Position numbers and translations under genes: made by a program. Shown in pieces: positions 16,885 through 24,871 of a stretch of DNA of 41,893 nt (within the stretch, counting starts at the first letter, position 1; the number at the start of each line of letters is the position of its first letter). The notes under the pieces were generated by a model, which was not told the origin of the DNA, did not search any database, and was given only the letters and a program-made list of their open reading frames with translations. Source of the DNA: Lachnospiraceae bacterium (GTDB lineage: Bacteria > Bacillota > Clostridia > Lachnospirales > Lachnospiraceae); NCBI GenBank assembly GCA_017613435.1, contig JAGADU010000143.1, forward strand, positions 1 to 41,893, written 5' to 3'.

Positions 16885-16928
16885 AAATTATGGTTACAAT
16901 TAAATATCGATTTCAGGGAGGGTAAGAC

Positions 16929-17354
16929 ATGAATATCAACAATTCACAATTCCTTTCCAACCTGCAGATTCAGGAAGCTTTGTTTAATTCGAAAACCGTT
17001 AATGCTTCGGGAAACGTAAACAAAATCCCTTCGAATTTCGCTTCTTTCGACGATGTTTTGAAAAAGAAACTCGAAGAAAACGAAAATGTTCCGATGAACA
17101 ATCAGGTGAGATTTTCAAAGCACGCAATGAACAGACTCGATAACAGAAACATTTCGCTTACGGATGTTCAGATGGAAAGACTCAACGAAGGCGCCAGAAA
17201 AGCAGGCGAAAAAGGAATCAAAGAATCACTTGTACTCGTTGACGAACTCGCTTTTATCGTAAATGTGGAAAACAAAACGGTAGTAACGGCGATGAATCAG
17301 GGGAACAATGACGAAAACATTTTTACAAATATTGACGGAGCGGTAATCGCTTAG
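16929..17354 (+). CDS. Conserved flagellar-operon protein (TIGR02530 type)
   Basis: This 141-residue soluble protein lies between flgD and flgE, the position of the uncharacterised 'flagellar operon protein' family seen in Firmicutes, Spirochaetes and others. Two blocks look conserved: VRFSKHAMNRLDNRNISLTD (about residues 58-77), and the C-terminal LAFIVNVENKTVVTAM followed by IFTNIDGAVIA. The N-terminal 50 residues are Asn- and Ser-rich and may be an export or hook-interaction segment. Its function is not known; a hook-assembly role is only inferred from location. AGGGAGGG precedes the ATG, and it may have its own sigma-28-like promoter. Confidence 0.85.
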   Translation: MNINNSQFLSNLQIQEALFNSKTVNASGNVNKIPSNFASFDDVLKKKLEENENVPMNNQVRFSKHAMNRLDNRNISLTDVQMERLNEGARKAGEKGIKESLVLVDELAFIVNVENKTVVTAMNQGNNDENIFTNIDGAVIA

Positions 17355-17400
17355 CCGGACCTTCGGGAAGCTAATATTAAGAGGCAGAAGTTCTCTTAAT
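17351..17400 (+). promoter_or_regulatory. Tandem stem-loops between the TIGR02530-type gene and flgE
   Basis: The first stem (17351-17355 with 17370-17374, inner CC-TTCG-GG) contains the stop codon. The second is a perfect 8-bp stem (17376-17383 with 17393-17400). No T-run follows, so they are not terminators; they may be RNA-processing or stability elements before flgE. Confidence 0.45.
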
Positions 17401-17434
17401 TCCGTCCAAAATAAAATAATGGAGGACAAATATT

Positions 17435-19450
17435 ATGATGAGAGCACTTTACTCCGGCGTTTCGGGGCTTAAGACACACCAGACCAAGATGGACGTTATC
17501 GGTAACAATATTGCCAATGTCAATACTACCGCATACAAATCTCAGTCGGTTACTTTTTCGGAACTCATGTATCAGACGACACAGGCTGCTTCCGGACCCA
17601 ACGCAACGACCGGTACCGCAGGTTTAAACGCCAAGCAGATCGGTTTGGGTTCTGTTTCCGGCGCTATTTCAACAGCAATCACAACTCCCGGTTCTTCACA
17701 GACAACAGGCAATCCTTTTGATTTAAAGATCACGGGTAATTCATTTTTCATAGTTAACAACGGTAAGGACAATTATTTCACGAGAGACGGTTCTTTCTAT
17801 GTTGACGCGGCAGGAAATCTTGCCACAACATCCACGGGTTACAATGTAATGGGATGGGGCGTTGAGGAAGCAACGGGCAATATCAAACAGGATACCGTAA
17901 AGCCTTTAAGAATCATGAGCCCCGACAATATGACATATCCTCCCGAAGCAACAAGCAAAGCTTTGGTTTCTGGTATTCTTGACAAGAACGATTCAAATGC
18001 TGCATCTTCTGCGGGAAAAACCATTTCCGTATCGATTTTTGACGGACTCGGATATGCATATACCGTTAAATTTGCAATCAAAAACACCGAAGCTGAAGGC
18101 GTTTACAATGTCGAAATGACAGATATCCTCGATTCCAACAACGAATCCTTGAAGGATGTTTATAAAGTCGGAAATATCAAGGACATCGCTACATTCGGTT
18201 CCGATATCACCGTTAACAATCAGGATATGTACGAAACGATTCAGGGCGTGACTTATGACGGCACAACAGGTATTTATTATAAAGAGACCGGATTGTCCGA
18301 AACATTCTCCGATTACGATACCACCAAAGTACCCGGTATTTCATATGCTCCTCTTTCTACGGCTGTAAGCAAGCCTGACAATCATGCGGGAGATACAATG
18401 ACACTGCTTGGTACCGGAAATCTTTCCAAGGACGATCTTGAAGAAGCCTTCGGTCTTATCTATGTTAAAGATCCTACTCATTCCGGCGGCGGATATTATT
18501 ATTACAACGACGGCCCCAACAACACCGGTACACCTTACGAATTGGATGATTCGAATCCGGATGAATGGGCAACAGTGCTTCAAAACAAGGGATTTACCGG
18601 ATTTGATGCTTCCACATTCAGTGTAAGTCTTGACACCGACGGAAACGTTGATTTCTCGTTTGAACAGGAATTTACTTTTGCCGGAGAAACCGCTTTTGAT
18701 GCACCCGCTACATTTACAAAGCAGATTACCGCTGAAGAAGCATTCGGTCTTCAGACTGATAATCCCAATTTGACATATACCGACATCATGGTAGTAGAAG
18801 TTGAAAACGGAAAAGCCAAAGCTCAGATTTCAACAAGCGAAACTCTTTCCGGAAATACACTTATTTTCGATACCGCAACCGGTGAATTTAAGAGCATTAA
18901 CGGAGCCGATACGGCAACTTTGGATTTTGCTGCTCTTACAACAAATCTTATAGGTGAAACCGTCGACCTCGGACATTTCTCGGATGTTGAAATCGATTTC
19001 TCGAAAGCATCGATGTTCAATAACAACGGTACTTCCACAATTACCATGGTTAACGGCGACGACACCGGCTTGGGATCGGGAAGAAAACTCGGTGAATTAT
19101 CCGGTGTTTCCATCCAGAATAACGGTATGATTTATGCATCGTACGACAACGGTCAGACAAGACTTCTCGGACAGATTGCCGTTGCGAATTTCGCCAATGC
19201 TTCCGGTCTTCAGAAGGAAGGCGACAACCTTTATTCCGCAACATTAAACTCCGGCGAATTCGACGGAATCGGTGTTGACGTTACGGCAGGCGGCGGATAC
19301 ATCTCTACCGGCGTTCTCGAAATGTCAAACGTAGACCTTTCCGCGGAATTTACGGAAATGATCACAACACAGCGTGGTTTCCAGGCAAACAGCCGTATTA
19401 TTACGGTATCCGATACGCTTCTTGAAGAGCTTGTTAACTTAAAGAGATAA
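17435..19450 (+). CDS. flgE: Flagellar hook protein FlgE
   Basis: FlgE is the hook subunit, exported and polymerised under FlgD. The N-terminal signature VIGNNIANVNTTAYKSQSV (about residues 22-40) and the C-terminal VDLSAEFTEMITTQRGFQAN with VSDTLLEELVNLKR form the coiled D0 domains. ALYSGVSGLKTHQTKMD is the usual start. At 671 residues it is much longer than the 264 of Bacillus or about 400 of Escherichia, because of a large central D1-D2-type surface insertion (about 200-560) with little visible similarity. GGAGG at 17421-17425 supports the ATG at 17435. Hairpins flank the gene on both sides. Confidence 0.95.
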   Translation: MMRALYSGVSGLKTHQTKMDVIGNNIANVNTTAYKSQSVTFSELMYQTTQAASGPNATTGTAGLNAKQIGLGSVSGAISTAITTPGSSQTTGNPFDLKITGNSFFIVNNGKDNYFTRDGSFYVDAAGNLATTSTGYNVMGWGVEEATGNIKQDTVKPLRIMSPDNMTYPPEATSKALVSGILDKNDSNAASSAGKTISVSIFDGLGYAYTVKFAIKNTEAEGVYNVEMTDILDSNNESLKDVYKVGNIKDIATFGSDITVNNQDMYETIQGVTYDGTTGIYYKETGLSETFSDYDTTKVPGISYAPLSTAVSKPDNHAGDTMTLLGTGNLSKDDLEEAFGLIYVKDPTHSGGGYYYYNDGPNNTGTPYELDDSNPDEWATVLQNKGFTGFDASTFSVSLDTDGNVDFSFEQEFTFAGETAFDAPATFTKQITAEEAFGLQTDNPNLTYTDIMVVEVENGKAKAQISTSETLSGNTLIFDTATGEFKSINGADTATLDFAALTTNLIGETVDLGHFSDVEIDFSKASMFNNNGTSTITMVNGDDTGLGSGRKLGELSGVSIQNNGMIYASYDNGQTRLLGQIAVANFANASGLQKEGDNLYSATLNSGEFDGIGVDVTAGGGYISTGVLEMSNVDLSAEFTEMITTQRGFQANSRIITVSDTLLEELVNLKR

Positions 19451-19467
19451 TTTGATTTGATTCTATC

Positions 19468-19492
19468 GGTGCCAGACTATTTGTCTGGCACC
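19468..19492 (+). terminator. Hairpin after flgE, partial terminator or mRNA stabiliser
   Basis: A perfect 10-bp GC-containing stem (19468-19477 with 19483-19492) with a TATTT loop begins 18 bases after the flgE stop. Only ATTTT follows, so termination would be incomplete; downstream genes need read-through. Confidence 0.55.
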
Positions 19493-19533
19493 ATTTTGCG
19501 TTATATATTTATTATTTTTTTCGGGAGAAAAAC

Positions 19534-19695
19534 ATGATTGAAGTAACCAAACTCGACGGGGTCAAAATATTGTTAAACGACAGATATATCGAAACTGTCG
19601 AAGAAACACCAGATACTGTGATTACAATGTCTACCGGACGCAAGATAATTGTAAAAGAAGGTAGACAAGAGATTAAAAATTTAGTAAAATCTTAG
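19534..19695 (+). CDS. flbD: Flagellar protein FlbD (SwrD family)
   Basis: This is a 53-residue protein starting at an ATG after GGGAGAAAAAC. It reads MIEVTKLDGVKILLNDRYIE followed by ETPDTVITMSTGRKIIVKEG, the signature of the FlbD/SwrD family: an initial I-x-V-T-K/R-L-D/N-G, a hydrophobic strand, and a TGRK-type turn. In Bacillus the homologue SwrD raises motor torque. Its place between flgE and motA/motB fits a motor role. It is short and easily missed by ORF finders with a length cut-off. Confidence 0.9.
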   Translation: MIEVTKLDGVKILLNDRYIETVEETPDTVITMSTGRKIIVKEGRQEIKNLVKS

Positions 19696-19699
19696 GGAA

Positions 19700-19726
19700 G
19701 GGGAAACTATGCATTTTCCCCGATAA
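19700..19726 (+). promoter_or_regulatory. Hairpin with embedded CCCGATAA before motA
   Basis: A perfect 7-bp stem GGGGAAA/TTTCCCC (19700-19706 with 19715-19721) is followed by GATAAAA. CCCGATAA at 19719-19726 resembles a sigma-28 -10 box, but no TAAA lies at the right distance. Confidence 0.3.
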
Positions 19727-19750
19727 AACATATATAAGAAGGACACAAAA

Positions 19751-20551
19751 GTGGATTTGGCTTCGATTATCGGACTCGTTGTCTGCGTCACAATGATGCT
19801 CATCGGTATTATGACCGGTGATAACGGTGTAGCCGGTATCAAATTTTTCATTGATTTTAAGTCATTACTGATTACTTACGGTGGTGCTTTTTTTGCTGTT
19901 TTGGCTTCCATGTCCCTTAAGGATTACATCGGAGGCTTGAAGAGCTTTCTTTTGATATTCAAATCGCCGAAACAGGATGTTCCCGGAATGATCAGCAAAA
20001 TAATCGAACTTTCAAACGTTGCTCGTAAGGAAGGTCTTCTTGCTCTCGAAGAAGTATCGGGAGAACTTGATGATGCATTCATGAAAAAAGGCATCCTTCT
20101 TATAGTTGACGGTACGGATCCCGAACTCGTAAGAGCCATCATGGAAACCGAACTTATAAGTACCGAGGAAAGACATAAGAAGAACATTAATTTCTGGTCC
20201 GACCTTGCGGCGATGGGCCCTGCCTGGGGTATGATCGGTACCCTCATCGGTCTGGTTCTCATGCTTCAAAACCTTTCCGATGCTTCAACCATCGGTCCCG
20301 CCATGGCTGTTGCCCTTATTACCACATTTTACGGTTCGCTTCTTGCAAACTGGATTTGTACTCCCACATCAAACAAATTAAAAGCAAACAATGCTACAGA
20401 AATACAGTGTAAGGAAATTATGATTGAAGGCCTTCTTTCGATTCAGGCAGGTGAAAACCCCAGAGTAATCGAAGAGAAACTCAAATCATTCCTTGCTCCT
20501 TCCGAAAGAAGCGCAGCTTCAAGCGAAGAGGGAGGTGAAGACAATGGCTAA
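19751..20551 (+). CDS. motA: Flagellar motor stator protein MotA
   Basis: MotA forms the ion channel and torque-generating stator with MotB. It is 266 residues from a GTG start; AAGGA lies about eight bases before it. Four membrane helices are visible (about residues 3-20, 33-52, 153-173 and 185-203). The conserved prolines are in MGPAWGMIGTLIGL and IGPAMAVALITTFYGSLLANW, the cytoplasmic loop has DGTDPELVRAIME, and the acidic/basic FliG-facing region precedes the third helix. It overlaps motB by eight bases. Whether it carries protons or sodium cannot be said from these motifs alone. Confidence 0.96.
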   Translation: MDLASIIGLVVCVTMMLIGIMTGDNGVAGIKFFIDFKSLLITYGGAFFAVLASMSLKDYIGGLKSFLLIFKSPKQDVPGMISKIIELSNVARKEGLLALEEVSGELDDAFMKKGILLIVDGTDPELVRAIMETELISTEERHKKNINFWSDLAAMGPAWGMIGTLIGLVLMLQNLSDASTIGPAMAVALITTFYGSLLANWICTPTSNKLKANNATEIQCKEIMIEGLLSIQAGENPRVIEEKLKSFLAPSERSAASSEEGGEDNG

Positions 20552-21344
20552 GAGAAAGCAGGAAGATCCGCCTCAGGGATCGCCGGCATGGATGGCCACG
20601 TTTTCCGATTTGATGAACCTTCTTCTTTGTTTCTTCGTTCTTTTGTTTTCAATGTCGACGGTGGATGCCCAGAAATTCGAACTTGTTGCCGCTTCCTTTG
20701 CGGACACGTTTTCGATTTTCACCGCAGGCGGTAAGGCAATCGGCGAAGGCATGCTCATATCAAACGGCGTAAGTCAGTTGAGCAACCTTGACAAATACAT
20801 TAATTCCATGGGTAAAGCCGAAGATTCCGAAAAGCAGGTTAACGATGCCCTTGAAGAATACGAAGCGCAGGCTCTTGCGGCAAGCGAAGAGATGGCTGAG
20901 CTCATAGAAGAAGCTTTGGAAGAAGAAAATATAAGCGACGAAGTAGGGGTTGAATTCAATTCCCAATATGTTTTGCTTACGATGAACGGAGCACTTCTTT
21001 TTAACTCCGGAGATGCGAAATTAAAAGAAGAATCGCTTCCTTTAATGGCACAGATAGCAAGAATTCTCGAGAGATATTCTGAAGGCATCATCGAGGTCGA
21101 AGGACATACGGACAATGTTCCGATGAACGGAGCGAAATATTCCGACAACGACGAACTTTCATCCGCGAGAGCAATCAGTGTTTTCAGATATCTTTTAAAC
21201 AATACCGACATCGATCCGGCAAGAATCAAACATTCGGGCAGAGGAGAATATGTTCCCATTGCGGACAATTCGACAGCCGAAGGAAGAGCGCTTAACAGAA
21301 GAGTCGAAATTAAGATATATAATTTTTACAGTACAAATTACTGA
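20544..21344 (+). CDS. motB: Flagellar motor stator protein MotB
   Basis: MotB anchors the stator to peptidoglycan and carries the ion-binding aspartate. I start it at the ATG at 20544 after GGAGGTG; the open frame continues upstream into motA. The single membrane helix (about residues 18-40) has ATFSDLMNLLLCFFVLLFSMS, with Asp22 as the ion-binding residue. A linker (about 75-140) is Glu/Ala-rich, like the plug/linker region. The OmpA-like domain (about 150-266) has IEVEGHTDNVPM, LSSARAISVFRYLL and ALNRRVEIKI. Length is normal at 266. Confidence 0.95.
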   Translation: MAKRKQEDPPQGSPAWMATFSDLMNLLLCFFVLLFSMSTVDAQKFELVAASFADTFSIFTAGGKAIGEGMLISNGVSQLSNLDKYINSMGKAEDSEKQVNDALEEYEAQALAASEEMAELIEEALEEENISDEVGVEFNSQYVLLTMNGALLFNSGDAKLKEESLPLMAQIARILERYSEGIIEVEGHTDNVPMNGAKYSDNDELSSARAISVFRYLLNNTDIDPARIKHSGRGEYVPIADNSTAEGRALNRRVEIKIYNFYSTNY

Positions 21345-21358
21345 TTCGGAGAGAGAAA

Positions 21359-21883
21359 ATGAAAAAAAATCTATTAGGAATCCTGATACTCGGTCTTACT
21401 TTTGTTAATATCATTATTTCCGGTATTACGATGTTCTCGGTAATGACCACCAATCAGAAAACAGCGAAAGTCGTTGCGGATGTTGCAAATGCGATAAGCA
21501 TAGATCTGGGAACGGGTTCTTCGGAAGGACAGTTTGCCGAAGCGGTACCCATCGAAAACATCGAAACATATTCGATACCCGACAAGATGACAATCGCTCT
21601 TAAACCCACAATCGGAGACGATAAAGACCATTTTTGCATGGTCAGCGTTTTCTTCTCGATTAATACCAAACATAAAGACTACAAGAAATACAGCACCACA
21701 ATTTCCGAAAAAGAAAATCTTTTCAGAAGTATCATCAACGACACCATCGCTCAATACACACTTGATGATGCGAGAGTATCTCAGGATGAGATGAAAAAAG
21801 AGATTTTAAAGAAGGTACAGGAGAAATATTCGGGTTCCGATTTTATTTTCGACGTATCTTTCAGCGATATAGTTTTCCAATAA
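21359..21883 (+). CDS. fliL: Flagellar basal-body associated protein FliL
   Basis: This is a 174-residue inner-membrane protein with one N-terminal helix (about residues 5-29) and a periplasmic stomatin-like domain. Sequence features are the basic start MKKNLLGILILGLTFVNII and C-terminal KKVQEKYSGSDFIFDVSFSD. FliL supports stator function in many bacteria. Sequence conservation is low in the family, so the call uses topology, size and position between motB and fliM. GGAGAGAG precedes the ATG. Confidence 0.85.
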   Translation: MKKNLLGILILGLTFVNIIISGITMFSVMTTNQKTAKVVADVANAISIDLGTGSSEGQFAEAVPIENIETYSIPDKMTIALKPTIGDDKDHFCMVSVFFSINTKHKDYKKYSTTISEKENLFRSIINDTIAQYTLDDARVSQDEMKKEILKKVQEKYSGSDFIFDVSFSDIVFQ

Positions 21884-21921
21884 TCGCTTTTGCCTAAAAA
21901 CGTGGGAAGGAGGGAGACTTT

Positions 21922-22902
21922 GTGAGTGAAGTTTTATCGCAAAATGAAATAGACAGTCTGTTAAAAGCATTAAACAGCGGTGAAATCGACGTTGACGTAA
22001 TGAAAGACAACGAGGACGGCTCCATAAAGAATTACGACTTCAAACGCCCTTCAAAGTTTTCCAAAGAACACCTTCGTACCCTTGAACTTATTTTTGAACA
22101 TTACGGCAGGCTTTTATCAACAAACCTTCCGGTTTATTTAAGAAAGAACGTACAGGTAAGCGTGGCATATTCCGAATCCGTTACGTTTTCGGAATTCTCG
22201 AATTCGCTCGGCAACCCTTCGGTTCTTTCAATCATAAAATTCGATCCGCTTCCCGGAGACATCATGATTAACCTGACATCTAACCTCGGATTTACGATGG
22301 TTGACAGGATGCTCGGCGGACCCGGAAAAACAATTGACAAAGTCAGGGATTTTTCCGAGATAGAACTCAGAATTATCGAAAAGATTCTTGTTATAAGCAT
22401 GCAGCTTTTGAGAGAACCGTGGAAAAACGTTATCGAAATAAATCCCCTTCTCGACAGAATCGAAACCAATCCGCAATTCGCTCAGATCATTGCTCCGAAC
22501 GAAATGATTGCCATCGTTACGTTGAACATGAAAATCGGAGATGTTGAAGGTTTCATGAATGTGGCGCTGCCGTTCCTTACGATAGAATCGGTTATCGATA
22601 ATCTGAATACCAAATTCTGGTTCTCGAATATGACAAGCTTCTCCGAGGAAGATTATAACGAATACATTGCGGGAATGCTTAGAAGAGTCGATGTTCCGCT
22701 TAAATGTCTTCTCGGAAAATCAAGCGTTACGGTTTCCGATTTTACAAATCTTTCGATCGGAGACATTATAAGACTTGATACCAATGTTGAATCGGCACTC
22801 GAAATTTATGTCGGAAATATCCGCAAATTTACGGCTGTTGCCGGTGCAAGCAATGATAAATATGCAGTAAAAGTCACTTCTGTGATAAGAGAGGAGGAAT
22901 AA
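21922..22902 (+). CDS. fliM: Flagellar motor switch protein FliM
   Basis: FliM is the C-ring switch protein that binds CheY-P at its N terminus. A GTG start at 21922 is seven bases after a strong AAGGAGGG. The N-terminal CheY-binding segment is SEVLSQNEIDSLLKAL. The CheC-like middle domain starts at FKRPSKFSKEHLRTLELIF and includes MVDRMLGGPGK. The C-terminal SpoA-like domain (about residues 250-325) has LGKSSVTVSDFTNLSIGDII. Length of 326 is typical. It is followed four bases later by fliY. Confidence 0.97.
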   Translation: MSEVLSQNEIDSLLKALNSGEIDVDVMKDNEDGSIKNYDFKRPSKFSKEHLRTLELIFEHYGRLLSTNLPVYLRKNVQVSVAYSESVTFSEFSNSLGNPSVLSIIKFDPLPGDIMINLTSNLGFTMVDRMLGGPGKTIDKVRDFSEIELRIIEKILVISMQLLREPWKNVIEINPLLDRIETNPQFAQIIAPNEMIAIVTLNMKIGDVEGFMNVALPFLTIESVIDNLNTKFWFSNMTSFSEEDYNEYIAGMLRRVDVPLKCLLGKSSVTVSDFTNLSIGDIIRLDTNVESALEIYVGNIRKFTAVAGASNDKYAVKVTSVIREEE

Positions 22903-22906
22903 ACCT

Positions 22907-24112
22907 TTGGATGGTGGTATTTTATCCCAAGACGAAATAAATGCGCTGTTGTCCGGTATGGATTTGACAAATGACAATCCCTCCGAAAGTGAACCCTCAC
23001 AGAGCGTTTCGACGTCTTCATCGGCGGTTGAAGATTTATCCGAATCCGAAAAGGACGCAATCGGTGAAGTAGCCAATATTTCGATGGGAACAAGTGCGAC
23101 GACTTTGTACTCGCTTGTTAACAGAAGAGTTGATATTACAACTCCTCAGGTGCATATCGTAACATGGGAAGAACTCATTAACATGTACGACAGGCCCTGC
23201 GTGTTTATAAAGATCAATTATACAAACGGTCTTGACGGATCCAATATTCTGATTTTAAAAGAACTGGACGTTAAGATTATTACCGATCTCATGATGGGAG
23301 GCGACGGAACAAATACTTCCGGGGAACTCGGCGAGCTTCATTTAAGCGCCATTTCCGAAGCTATGAATCAGATGATGGGTTCATCGGCAACAAGCCTTTC
23401 TTCAATGCTTGGCAGAAAAATCGACATTTCGCCGCCCGAAGCATCGCTTATCAATATCAACGATGTTGCCGATCAGCAGGAACTTACAGGTTTCCTTTCC
23501 GGTTCGTTTGTAAGCATACGCTTCAGAATGCAAATCGGGGATTTGATTGATTCGACAATCCTTCAGCTTTATCCTCTTGAATTTGCGAGAGATCTGTACA
23601 ATAAATTCGTAAGCAACGGTAATGATGCAGGACCTTCGAAGCACGAAGAGCCCAAAGAGGAAAAAACAATGGACATGGCTCCTAACATTACTCAAAATTA
23701 TAGCGAGAGCGCTCCTTTGAATTCTCCTCAGGGAATGCCCGTTCAGGGAATGCCTTACGGCAATCCTTATCAGGCGCCTCCGATGGGCTATCAGATGCCT
23801 CCTTTCCCTCAGGGAAATGTGAATGTGGCTCCTGCTCAGTTCCAGACTTTCAGTCAGCCGACGGTTACGGCCAATACACCGGAAAACATAAATCTTATTA
23901 TGGATGTTCCGCTTGAGGTTACCGTCGAACTCGGCAGAACAAAGAAATCAATAGCCGACATTCTTGATTTTGCTCCGGGAACCATTATTGAGCTTGACAA
24001 GATTGCGGGCGAACCTATAGACGTTTTGGTAAACGGGAAATTTGTTGCCAAAGGCGAGGTTGTTGTTATAGAAGAGAGCTTCGGTATCAGAATTACCGAA
24101 ATAATTAATTGA
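22907..24112 (+). CDS. fliY: Flagellar motor switch phosphatase FliY (FliN-type)
   Basis: FliY replaces FliN in many Firmicutes and is a CheY-P phosphatase within the switch. It is 401 residues from a TTG start, chosen because GGAGGA at 22893-22898 is eight bases upstream. The N terminus has a FliM-like CheY-binding motif (GGILSQDEINALLSGM). The CheC-like domain has two SxxxExxN/DxxxExxN phosphatase motifs (DAIGEVAN and SAISEAMN). A Met/Pro/Gln-rich linker (about 270-310) leads to the FliN/SpoA domain (about 325-401) with VTVELGRTKKSIADIL and PGTIIELDKIAGEP. All expected parts are present. Confidence 0.95.
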   Translation: MDGGILSQDEINALLSGMDLTNDNPSESEPSQSVSTSSSAVEDLSESEKDAIGEVANISMGTSATTLYSLVNRRVDITTPQVHIVTWEELINMYDRPCVFIKINYTNGLDGSNILILKELDVKIITDLMMGGDGTNTSGELGELHLSAISEAMNQMMGSSATSLSSMLGRKIDISPPEASLININDVADQQELTGFLSGSFVSIRFRMQIGDLIDSTILQLYPLEFARDLYNKFVSNGNDAGPSKHEEPKEEKTMDMAPNITQNYSESAPLNSPQGMPVQGMPYGNPYQAPPMGYQMPPFPQGNVNVAPAQFQTFSQPTVTANTPENINLIMDVPLEVTVELGRTKKSIADILDFAPGTIIELDKIAGEPIDVLVNGKFVAKGEVVVIEESFGIRITEIIN

Positions 24113-24131
24113 AACAGGGGAGAAGAGAATT

Positions 24132-24494
24132 ATGGGAAAAAATATTCTTATCGTGGATGACGCTGCGTTCATGAGAATGATGATTAAGGACATTTTATCC
24201 AAGAACGGTTACACAATCGCAGGTGAAGCCGAGAACGGAGTAAAAGCCATTGAAAAATACAATGAGCTTAAGCCCGATCTTGTTCTTATGGATATCACTA
24301 TGCCCGACAAAGACGGCATTCAGGCTTTAAAGGATATTAAAGGAAGCGATCCGGACGCTAAGATTATTATGTGTTCCGCCATGGGCCAGCAGGCAATGGT
24401 TATCGAATCAATTCAGGCAGGCGCCAAAGACTTTATAGTTAAACCTTTCCAGCCCGACAGAGTTTTGGAGGCAGTCAAGAAAGTAGTTGGTTAA
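24132..24494 (+). CDS. cheY: Chemotaxis response regulator CheY
   Basis: This is a 120-residue single-domain receiver. Acidic pocket residues are in ILIVDDA (Asp9, Asp10), the phosphorylated aspartate is Asp54 in LVLMDITMPDKDG, the conserved Ser/Thr is in IIMCSAMGQQ, and the lysine is in DFIVKPFQP. There is no output domain, so it acts by binding the switch proteins FliM and FliY encoded just upstream. The position between fliY and fliO is the same as in Bacillus. GGGGAGAAGAG lies before the ATG. Confidence 0.96.
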   Translation: MGKNILIVDDAAFMRMMIKDILSKNGYTIAGEAENGVKAIEKYNELKPDLVLMDITMPDKDGIQALKDIKGSDPDAKIIMCSAMGQQAMVIESIQAGAKDFIVKPFQPDRVLEAVKKVVG

Positions 24495-24496
24495 AT

Positions 24497-24862
24497 ATGA
24501 TTCTTGCACTTAACAATTCATCCACGGGAAGTTTTGTTCAGTTTCTGACTGTATTTGTCCTGTTCATATTTGTTCTTTTGCTGTGCGCTTTTACGACCAG
24601 ATTCGTAGCCGGGTATCAAAAGAACAAAATGATGTCAGGGAACATTCATGTTCTCGAAACATTCAAAATAGCGAACAATAAATTCATTCAGATTATTCAA
24701 ATCGGGGATAAAACTTTTGCAATCGGCGTAGGAAAAGATTCCGTCACGATGCTTGGTGAATTAAACGAAGAGACTCTTATCATCAAAGAAACCGACGGTT
24801 TTGAAAGCATGGATTTCAAGAGTCTTCTCGACAAAGCAAAAAATATCAAACTTAAGAAATAG
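24497..24862 (+). CDS. fliO: Flagellar biosynthetic protein FliO
   Basis: This is a 121-residue protein with a single membrane helix (about residues 13-35) and a small cytoplasmic beta-rich domain having IHVLETFKIANNKFIQIIQIGDKTFAIGVG. That pattern is the FliO/FliZ family, an assembly factor for the FliP ring of the export gate. It begins two bases after the cheY stop without an evident ribosome site, so it probably depends on coupled translation. Family sequence is weakly conserved; position before fliP adds support. Confidence 0.88.
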   Translation: MILALNNSSTGSFVQFLTVFVLFIFVLLLCAFTTRFVAGYQKNKMMSGNIHVLETFKIANNKFIQIIQIGDKTFAIGVGKDSVTMLGELNEETLIIKETDGFESMDFKSLLDKAKNIKLKK

Positions 24863-24871
24863 GCGATTGAT

